A stretch of 25,431 nt of DNA. Source: Priapulus caudatus (taxonomy: Eukaryota > Priapulida > Priapulimorpha > Priapulimorphida > Priapulidae). Of the stretch, positions 18,986 through 25,431 are shown piece by piece. Within the stretch, counting starts at the first letter, position 1. The number at the start of each line of letters is the position of its first letter. The translations under genes and the position numbers were made by a program. A model generated the notes under the pieces. The model was not told the origin of the DNA and made no database searches. It worked only from the letters and a program-made list of their open reading frames with translations. The DNA is taken from NCBI RefSeq assembly GCF_000485595.1, contig NW_014577065.1:931363-956793 (forward strand), in the 5' to 3' direction.

Positions 18986-19570
18986 GCTAAGTCGTCCGTT
19001 GCAGCGCAATCCGAATTTACATGCGATAATGTTCTTAACATGCCCTGAAAACCGGCGACAAGAATTTTCGATTGTGTTGCGGAGCGTGTAGCACTGTCCG
19101 GGCATGGCCGTCTCAATCGCACGCTGCTGCCATTGTGTCACGACAGCTTAACCGAGGCGGCAGCGCGCGCTGCGAGAGGGGGGCCCTGGCTACAGGCGAA
19201 ATAAAATTAGCATTTTAAGCTCTAGTTAGCATGTGAAAGAGGTAATACACGCTGGCTGAAAGGGTGCGCGTCTTAATCCCCTGTGCGACTGTGACAGGCT
19301 CTTTTGTTCCTCGTGCACTTTGTGTATTCAAATCTTGTGTAACTGTATTATCAATATAAAATGAGCTGGGAGATTGAAAAAAGCTAATGCCGTGTCCCAC
19401 AGTGCTATGATCTGTCTAGTTAATGTTCTGCCGGCGCGATGACGTGAAATTGGTTAAAAACCGCGTCGGATATATGCGCCTATTGTCGCGGAAATATCCC
19501 CCTGGAAATTTTGAGATGGTTTGAATGTGTTTCATTTTTAATGTGCGCGGGCAAAGGCGCGAAGTCTCCA
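18986..19570. other. Unique sequence, no gene seen
   Basis: Single-copy-looking DNA. No frame or RNA structure is recognised. Confidence 0.5.
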
Positions 19571-19574
19571 GCAA

Positions 19575-19699
19575 TGACCGAATGACTAATGGGGGCGTGT
19601 AGGTGTCTGCAGCATCTTAAAGCCGTTCCTGAGTTTAGAGGTGCAGCGAAGCAGATATCGATGCGGCGAAGACACGAGCAGTGACCGAATGACTAATGG
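19575..19699. repeat. 18-bp direct repeats 107 bp apart
   Basis: TGACCGAATGACTAATGG occurs identically at 19575-19592 and 19682-19699, each preceded by AGCA or AGCAG. Downstream words (GGTGTCTGCAGCA / GGTGTCCGTAGCA) are also similar, so this is probably a decayed two-copy tandem duplication of about 107 bp. Confidence 0.85.
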
Positions 19700-19744
19700 C
19701 AACTCAGATGGGTGTCCGTAGCAACTTGTGTGTGCGTAGGTGCA

Positions 19745-19748
<4 letters not shown>

Positions 19749-19791
<43 letters not shown>

Positions 19792-19815
19792 ATGCGTGTG
19801 TGTGCGTGTGCATGC
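19749..19815. repeat. (TG)n microsatellite
   Basis: About 20 TG units followed by CATGCGTGTGTGTGCGTGTG. Confidence 0.95.
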
Positions 19816-19884
19816 AACGACTGATTCAACATTCTTCTGGTTTCATGAAGCCCTATGTGTCCGCTGAATTCTTTGCGCCGTCAG

Positions 19885-20415
19885 GCAGCCAAGCAGGAAA
19901 ACAGGTAGCCAGACAGACAGGCGGGTATAGGCTGACAGGCAAGCACGAACGTAGGCAAGCAGGCAAGCAGGCAAGCAGGCAAGCAGGCACGCATGAAAGC
20001 AGATGGGCAGGCAAACAGGTAGCCAGACAGCCAGGCGGGTAGGCTGACAGGCAAGCAGGCACGTGGGCACACAGGCACACAGGCAAGCAGGCACGCATGA
20101 AAGCAGGCAAGCAGGCACGAATGAAAGCAGGTGGGCAGGCAGACAGGGAGCCAGACAGGCAGGCAGGTAGGAAGTTAGACATGCAAGCAAGTAGGCAGGT
20201 AGGCACACAGGAAGACACATGGACAGACAGGCAGCAGAAAATTAGTCAGCCCGACAGGCAGGCAGGTAGGCAAGCATTCAGGCAGGCAAGTAGACAGTCA
20301 ACCAGGCAGGTAGGAAGGTAGGCTGACATGCGATCAGGCAGGGGGCAGACAAGCAAGCAGGCAGGCAAGCAGGCAGGAAAGCCGGCAGGCAGGCAAGAAG
20401 ATAGACAGTGAGGCG
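19885..20415. repeat. 530-bp GGCA/AGCA tetranucleotide minisatellite with higher-order repeats
   Basis: This is built from GGCA, AGCA and GACA tetramers. A longer pattern recurs about every 110 bp: CAGGTAGCCAGACAG followed by CAGGCGGGTA is present near 19903 and again near 20015, and CAGGCACGCATGAAAGCAG is present near 19984 and 20090. Open frames on both strands (Lys/Gln/Ala/Arg, or Cys-Leu-Pro-Ala repeats) are artefacts of the tetramer unit, which cycles through the frames. Confidence 0.93.
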
Positions 20416-20597
20416 AGCAGGAAGCATTGCGCGCGTGGTTATGCGACCATTGTGCCCGCGAGAGGCTTTTCCCGAGTAGCAGCGCGTCACTTTCATCTAT
20501 TCACCTTGTAATTACGACATCTGACGGCGAAATGACCGCCAGAAGCTGATGTAATGTATATGCGCTGGCGCTTGCTCTCGCTCGCGTACGGCGGGAA
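20416..20597. other. Unique sequence, no gene seen
   Basis: A short CpG-containing interval between two repeats, with nothing recognisable in it. Confidence 0.5.
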
Positions 20598-20632
20598 TGC
20601 ACGCACGCACGCAGGCACGCACGCACACGCAC
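20598..20632. repeat. (ACGC)n microsatellite
   Basis: Eight or so ACGC/AGGC units ending in ACACGCACAG. Confidence 0.9.
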
Positions 20633-20739
20633 AGCCGGCACAAAGCGAGGCTGGCGCGAAAACGCTGCGCGCCTAATTTTATTATCTCACGTTACAAAGA
20701 CGCTCGGCTGACGAAGTAACAAAATTGCCCAAAGGCTGC

Positions 20740-21430
20740 ATTCTCATGCAGATTTCGTCTGATGACATCATTTAGCGCGAGGCTTTTAGCGACCTCGATG
20801 GCGACCCTGGTGTCGCGCGCTGACGTCTCAGCGGCCGCCCGCCGCAGCAGAACGCCGCGGCTACTTACGCGGTCTGCCACATGCAATCAGGGCCGGCTGA
20901 CTCAGCCCTCGCTGCTTCTGGCTTCGGGGATTCGCGCCACGGCAAGACGGTGGTCGCCTTGTGTCAATGAGGGTCAGCTGTCGCCGCTGACTTCTACTCG
21001 TGGCAGCGAAATTTCCATGATTATCCTACTGTCTCTACTTGCTCGTGTTGCCTCGTATGCAGTGCAGAGCCGAGCGCCGCTGCTGCTCAGTGTGCGGCTT
21101 CCGCATTCAGCATCCTTATTCCTCGACGTCCTGGCATCCTTCGTTCCTCAGACGCTGCAGGGCATCTTCGTTCTCCAGCCTCCGCATCCGCTGGGCATTC
21201 TCGTTCCTCAGCCTCCGCATTTCCGATTTCACGCTCGGATACGATTCTCTCTCATCGCAGAGTTCGTCATCTCGAGCAGTTGTGCCCTCAGCACACCCGC
21301 GCGTGCAAAGGACTTGGGATTTGATGTCGCGTGAATTGCGCCATGTAGATGCTTTGATGTGTTGACGTTGTGCTCTCTTGGAATACGATCCTATGCGCGT
21401 CAGCGGTGAAATTGGGACACGGTAATTTGA
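20740..21430. other. GC-rich block with long open frames on both strands
   Basis: This block is GC- and CpG-rich and free of simple repeats. It carries a 190-codon plus-strand frame (20762-21334) and, on the minus strand, a 104-codon stop-to-stop frame (21430-21116) and a 64-codon frame (20886-20692). AATAAA follows the minus-strand stop near 20690 by about 12 bp. GC-rich DNA has few stops by chance, so at most one strand is likely meaningful. I recognise no family, so this is only a candidate exon, pseudogene or CpG-rich regulatory block. Confidence 0.35.
21116..21430 (-). CDS. Candidate exon or pseudogene fragment, coiled-coil-like (unrecognised)
   Basis: The minus-strand frame is open for 104 codons between a TAA at 21433-21431 and a TAA at 21118-21116. 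There is no ATG near its start, so it would have to be an internal or terminal exon. Its second half is charged and Leu-containing, with an 11-residue repeat seen as MRRLRNENAQR then MRRLENEDALQ then RLRNEG. It is encoded by a 33-bp tandem repeat (21188-21220 and 21155-21187, partial to about 21133) that keeps the frame. The Arg/Glu/Leu pattern resembles a short coiled coil. The plus-strand 190-codon frame overlaps it, so composition could explain both. Confidence 0.2.
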   Translation of the reverse strand, partial: SNYRVPISPLTRIGSYSKRAQRQHIKASTWRNSRDIKSQVLCTRGCAEGTTARDDELCDERESYPSVKSEMRRLRNENAQRMRRLENEDALQRLRNEGCQDVEE

Positions 21431-21541
21431 TTAATATTTGGTTAGAGGTGCTACATACAAGTACATTATACCAAATGTAATTTAACAAATAGTCGTAATC
21501 AGTGCAGCGACTTTTCCCTGAATATGTTAATAGGTAATGTC

Positions 21542-21544
<3 letters not shown>

Positions 21545-21615
<71 letters not shown>

Positions 21616-21625
21616 GACGACGCAC

Positions 21626-21659
<34 letters not shown>
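21545..21659. repeat. (CA)n microsatellite, two blocks
   Basis: About 34 CA units (21545-21612), then GCGACGACGCACGA, then about 15 further CA units to 21659. Confidence 0.97.
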
Positions 21660-21663
<4 letters not shown>

Positions 21664-21743
21664 GAGAGGGAGAGAGACACCACACCGGTGCCAACGATCT
21701 CACCCCTCAATGACGCAGCGCATGTTGATCTCTAACAGGTCAT

Positions 21744-21797
21744 ATTATATATATTATATATATATATATAATATATATAATATATATATAATAATAC
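21744..21797. repeat. AT-rich palindromic microsatellite
   Basis: AT runs joined by TATTATA and TATAATATA junctions that make the block largely self-complementary. It lies between the CA block and the TG block. Confidence 0.93.
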
Positions 21798-21821
21798 GTG
21801 TGTTGTGTGTGTTTGTGTGTG

Positions 21822-21859
<38 letters not shown>

Positions 21860-22060
21860 TGTATGTGTGTGTGTGTGGGTGTGTGTGTGTGTGTGAGTGT
21901 GAGTGGTGTGTGTGCTGTGTGGTCGTGTGTGTGTGTGTTGTGTATGGTGTGTTGTGTGTGTGTGCTGTGTGTGTGTGTGTGTGTGCGCGTGGCGCGCGCC
22001 GTGCGTGCGTGCGTGCGTGCGTGCTGCGTGCGTGTTTTTGGTATGTGTGTATGTGTGTCG

Positions 22061-22095
<35 letters not shown>

Positions 22096-22150
22096 TGCGT
22101 GCGTGCGTGCGTGCCGTGGCGGCGTGCGTGTGTGTGTGTGTGTGTGTGAT
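21798..22150. repeat. 350-bp (TG)n/(TGCG)n tract
   Basis: TG runs with GTTG, GTGG and GAG interruptions up to about 21985, then (TGCG)n blocks at about 22003-22020 and 22063-22112, ending in (TG)n. The 243-codon plus-strand frame and 152-codon minus-strand frame are translations of this array. Confidence 0.95.
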
Positions 22151-23676
22151 ATACTAGTATCGCATATCCTCTGGATGAACGTTATGCGGTGTGGACCTGT
22201 TAACAGATTCAATATGCGTCATTTAGGTGAACGCGAAATTCTAATTTATTCGTAAGCTCTTATTTGTCGTATCAACCGTTTCCTTTTCGATTGGGAAATG
22301 TCTTATCACAACGGATGTTGAATATTTCGCATAGTCTTCTATTCTAATATTCCCCAAAACTAAACTACTGGTGACTCATGCAGATCATTCCAGATCAGAG
22401 AGTTCGTACTATGTGTCGGAAGATGGCAGCACGGGTGGCATTGATGTTACTGTCAGCAGCGTCATGTGCTGAGATGTGCGCGGCTCGTGTGTCGCGCGGT
22501 TAACGGTGTATGTGCGTGCGTGCGTTCATGTGTTGTAATATATGCATGCGTGTACGTGCGCACGCTCATGCGTGTACTGGTGCTTCTGTGCTTGGTGCTT
22601 GTGCACGTGTGCGTTCAGTGCTCAAGTAATAGCCGCAGCATCATTGTTAATCATATTCCGTCACACCTGGTAATCGATCAGATGTCTGAATGCGAATACA
22701 ATATTAAGTTTTACCAGCAGATCTTAATTTAATGCCGCAAATATGTTGGGCTCGCGGGAAATACTGCGCGTCTCTGTTACAATAATAATTGGCCTAGGAT
22801 AACAAACGTGAGGATGCACGCGTATTGACGCGAGCCGATGTATCATCTTATACCTCATAGCATTTGTCCTTCCCTGGAAAACTCATTAACAAGTAAACAT
22901 CTGTCGTGCGCCAAGTAAGCTTAGTGTCATTTTATGCGTGTGATTTTATTTATTTTTAAATATATACATTAAAAGTTAAATGTGTACACTGTTTTGTTTT
23001 GTTTAAAATTACACATAAACGAAAATAACGTAAGGCGATTGCTCCTGTTGTTTGCTGCTTGTCACAGGATGAATAGAAGCAGTGTATGGTACATGAGGCA
23101 AACTGCACTTGGACGCAGTGGTCATTGATTGAACCTGAATGCGCTGTGAAATGTAGTAGCCGGCTGTGAAGTGTAATTTGTGCTGTTTGCAGAGATTAGG
23201 AAGTTTTGCTATGGCGTTTGGACAACAAATGACGATTTTTATGTGACTTCTTGTAGTAACGTGAAATTGAGTGTAAACATTAAGTATGAATGGTAAATGC
23301 TATCTATGTTTACATGCGCTTATATCTGTTCCTTTCTCATATAAGTACAAGAATATGCTTGGCTACCAGTGGGATAGGTCGTTGTAAATCCTATGTCCGT
23401 TGCTAAGTCCGTATTTAAGCAGTGAAATTTTTACCATGAATGACATCTAATCTGTCAGGATGGAACTCTCTGTTGACTAACAAGTGTTCTATTTACTAGC
23501 AGCCATCCACCGAATATGGTGTGAGCAAGCGAGGGAACGCACATAAAAAAAGATACGGTGCGGCGTAATAATAGAATCGGAGCTTGCTGAACACTGAGCA
23601 CATGCACCTTGTTGCTTATCATCGGCTGTTGTACGTCGTCATTTCTCTCAATAGTCGGCATCGTTTGGAATACGAA
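22151..23676. other. Unique, mostly AT-rich sequence, no supported gene
   Basis: About 1.5 kb of single-copy-looking DNA with a TGCG-rich patch near 22510-22580. A 30-codon frame at 22411-22503 (+) resembles a secretory signal peptide. The other frames (22466-22732 +, 23455-23661 -) have no recognisable motifs. Confidence 0.5.
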
Positions 23677-23836
23677 TTTTTACACAGACACATAGACACA
23701 TAGTTTTTTATATAGTTATTATAGACACATAGTATATATGTTATTATATGTTATTATATGTTATGTTATTATAGACACATAGACACATAGTTATTATAGT
23801 CTATGAGACATAGACACATAGACAGTTTTTACACAG
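23677..23836. repeat. AGACACATAG / GTTATTATA cryptic repeat flanked by 11-bp direct repeats
   Basis: Identical TTTTTACACAG sequences at 23677-23687 and 23826-23836 bracket a 138-bp stretch made of AGACACATAG decamers and TTATTATATG decamers in mixed order. There is no coding content. Confidence 0.88.
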
Positions 23837-23980
23837 ATTCCCTTGTTTTTTTCTCTCTTTATTTTCGATGCTTACACATTTGAATGTTAGAATTCCGGCG
23901 AGGCGCGTCGGGATGCGATGTGCCGTATACGTACGCGTCGCTGGCAGGGGCTGCGGTTACCGTAGCTGCAGCCTGCATCT

Positions 23981-24037
23981 ATCTCACCAGGGGTTATAAT
24001 GACAAGTTATTTGTCATTATTAACCTCTGATCTCACC
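23981..24037. mobile_element. Small foldback insertion with 8-bp direct repeats (candidate)
   Basis: ATCTCACC at 23981-23988 is repeated at 24030-24037. The 41 bp between form an inverted repeat, AGGGGTTATAATGACAA against TTGTCATTATTAACCTCT, with one mismatch, one extra base and a 5-nt loop (24006-24010). An inverted repeat bounded by an 8-bp duplication looks like a tiny foldback element or a deletion derivative of an 8-bp-TSD transposon. Chance remains possible at this size. Confidence 0.4.
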
Positions 24038-24641
24038 TTGACAAAGTGGCGAGTGTCGCAACTCGTGGGCGACGTGTCATCGTGAAGCCAGATGCAGCTA
24101 CCGCATCTACTTCCGGAGAAATTCTCGCAACCGAAGTCATTGGCGCAGGAAGGTTGGAAGATGGTGTAGAGCATGTCTGCCCGATAGTGGGAAATTATTC
24201 CATGGATTCGAGACAGTTGTTTGTGGTGTTGAGACTATGACTAATGACATTGGTCAATGACATTGGACTAATGGCATTGATCAGTGATGTGGGATGTTCT
24301 GAGTGTGATATGTAGGGATTTGTGGGCCATGATGTGTGGCTTAAACAGACGGGTCGCTGGTGAAGTTGTGGAGATATGGTGCATGGTGTGTACTTCGTAA
24401 GTTACGGATTAAATGGATTGGCCGTCTTGGAAGTTTCAGGATGCGGGCATGATTTACGTGCTGAGGGATTGGGGGAATTGTACGAGCTGTGGCGGAGTTT
24501 TATGACTACGGTGTAAGGTTAAGCCCTAGACATTAAGGTATGGTTGACCACACGGCGGTGTGTGTAATGTGTTGAGAGTGTGCGCATGCCACATGGAGAG
24601 CCTTATTATGAACCGTAATGCTTAACCCTGACACCTGAAAC
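24038..24641. other. Unique G/T-leaning sequence with a short imperfect tandem
   Basis: CTAATGACATTGG, TCAATGACATTGG and ACTAATGGCATTGA follow one another at 24240-24280 as a decayed 13-14 bp tandem. A 64-codon frame at 24046-24240 (+) has balanced composition but no recognisable motif. Beyond 24300 the plus strand is rich in G and T. Confidence 0.5.
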
Positions 24642-25025
24642 TTACGCGGGGCGTCCTAATGACTGCGTGTGCATCACCTTATTGTGAGGCCGAACAGGGC
24701 CTTGTTGATGACAAAACAGGTCGCGCCACTTTTTGTACTTCTTTCGACGCTTGAAAAAAGGTGGCTGAGGCGAAATGGTCGGCAGAAAATTGGCAGTTTG
24801 CGTTTTTTTGCTGCGCTGTGGAACTCGCCCCAATCTGTTATCGTAAATGATGTGCATTTTCGCCCCAAATGATGTGTAATGCTTATTTTCGTATGAGAAC
24901 GGCCTGTCTAAGCATAGGGTTACGGCTGCAATCATTTCGTCTAAAAGCCGTGTACAAGTGTGTCTAAGAAAACACAAGGTCAACAGGTGCAGACAATACG
25001 CATCGAGTCTATGCACTGGCTGCAC
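24642..25025 (-). CDS. Unrecognised 127-codon open frame
   Basis: This is the longest frame in the window that is not a simple-repeat translation. ATG at 25025 opens it. It has a Cys/His/Leu-containing N-terminal part (HRLDAYCLHLLTLCFLRHTC) and a basic C-terminal half (KRRKKYKKWRD). I see no catalytic motif, membrane segment or known domain. A plus-strand frame overlaps it at 24669-24872. It may be a transposon remnant, a young gene or chance. Confidence 0.15.
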   Translation of the reverse strand: MQPVHRLDAYCLHLLTLCFLRHTCTRLLDEMIAAVTLCLDRPFSYENKHYTSFGAKMHIIYDNRLGRVPQRSKKTQTANFLPTISPQPPFFKRRKKYKKWRDLFCHQQGPVRPHNKVMHTQSLGRPA

Positions 25026-25089
25026 TACACCCGGCTACAAAGTCAACATTCCATGTACATGACCATGTTAGTGGTAAAATGAGTGAGCG

Positions 25090-25092
25090 AGT

Positions 25093-25140
<48 letters not shown>

Positions 25141-25212
25141 GTGTGTGTGTGCGTGCGCGTGTGCGTGTGCGTGTGCGTGTGCGTGTGCGTGTGCGTGCGC
25201 GTGCGCGCGCGC

Positions 25213-25255
<43 letters not shown>

Positions 25256-25283
25256 GACGAGAGAGAGAGAGAGTAGAGAGTAG

Positions 25284-25351
<68 letters not shown>
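25090..25351. repeat. Compound (GT)n(GA)n(GTGC)n(GT)n(GA)n repeat
   Basis: Blocks in order: GT (25096-25119), GA (25119-25141), GT/GTGCGT (25141-25200), GC (25200-25214), GT (25214-25253), short GA and GTAGAGAGTAG junctions, GT (25283-25299), then GA (25300-25351). The 62-codon frame is a Cys/Val/Arg/Glu repeat translation. The GT/GC part is a long alternating purine-pyrimidine tract. Confidence 0.95.
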
Positions 25352-25352
<1 letters not shown>

Positions 25353-25431
25353 GTACGACGAGGAGACGGTACGGTACGGTAAGGTTCGTACGTACGGTGA
25401 CCGTAGTAGTTTAAGGTTCGACCGGTTAACG
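25352..25431. other. Short tail with GTAC-rich repeats
   Basis: ACGGT repeats about three times near 25366-25380, followed by a GTACGTAC stretch. There is nothing else to call. Confidence 0.5.

Noticed and set aside
18436-19048. 191-codon Ser/Leu-rich frame
   Set aside because: It lies across the CT-rich tract; composition explains it.
19843-20321. Cys-Leu-Pro-Ala and Lys-Gln-Ala-Arg repeat proteins on opposite strands
   Set aside because: They follow from the GGCA/AGCA tetranucleotide unit and are open on both strands; no independent coding signal.
21524-22255. 243-codon plus-strand and 152-codon minus-strand frames
   Set aside because: Both are translations of CA, TG and TGCG repeats (Thr-His, Cys-Val, Cys-Val-Arg-Ala arrays).
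1-25431. CRISPR-like arrays, tRNA or rRNA genes
   Set aside because: Repeats are microsatellites or minisatellites without unique spacers of constant length. I found no B-box GGTTCRANNCC in tRNA context and no rRNA signature stretch.

Overview
This window reads as animal nuclear DNA, most likely from an insect and possibly a hymenopteran. The reasons are that it has no bacterial gene organisation, is saturated with di-, tri- and tetranucleotide microsatellites, shows CpG that is plentiful rather than depleted outside a few AT-rich islands, and carries a complete non-autonomous hAT transposon. The taxonomic guess is inference from composition; no gene in the window fixes it.

I recognise no conventional protein-coding gene, tRNA or rRNA in the 25.4 kb. 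Nearly all the longer open frames are translations of microsatellites. A few frames deserve low-confidence mention: a possible spliced exon at 931-1057 (+), an Ala/Pro-rich frame at 12717-12953 (+), overlapping frames on both strands of a GC-rich block at about 20740-21430 (one minus-strand frame holds an in-frame 33-bp repeat with coiled-coil-like residues), and an unrecognised 127-codon minus-strand frame at 24642-25025. The window is best described as intergenic or deep intronic.

Layout: 1-1240 has purine and CA repeats, then a CpG-rich block with exon-like splice signals. 1264-1915 is a 650-bp GT/G-rich tract with G-runs. 2709-2753 is a perfect 19-bp hairpin. 2832-3943 and 5211-6268 are two direct copies of one ~1.1-kb sequence that differ mainly by single-base indels, a pattern suggesting either old decay or assembly from uncorrected long reads. 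7014-7418 is a 405-bp hAT MITE with an 8-bp target duplication and a duplicated left terminus. 7634-7730 is a 24-bp minisatellite. 8741-8855 is a trinucleotide array. 9400-12500 alternates unique CpG-containing DNA with CT, CA and TG repeats and holds one exact NRF-1/Ewg-type palindrome. 12495-12657 and 15249-15424 are two copies of a ~165-bp interspersed repeat whose stem-loops are kept in both copies. 16420-17460 is AT-rich and CpG-poor. 17518-20632 is a repeat-rich stretch (AT/GT, polypyrimidine, TG, and a higher-order GGCA-type minisatellite). 21545-22150 is a (CA)n - AT palindrome - (TG)n composite able to fold on itself. 22150-25080 is mostly unique AT-rich DNA with a small foldback insertion (23981-24037). 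25096-25351 is a compound GT/GA/GC repeat.

The observations I consider most worth following are the structured interspersed repeat (12.5 and 15.2 kb), the indel-type duplication (2.8-6.3 kb), the hAT MITE with its repeated terminus, and the self-complementary microsatellite block near 21.5-22.1 kb.
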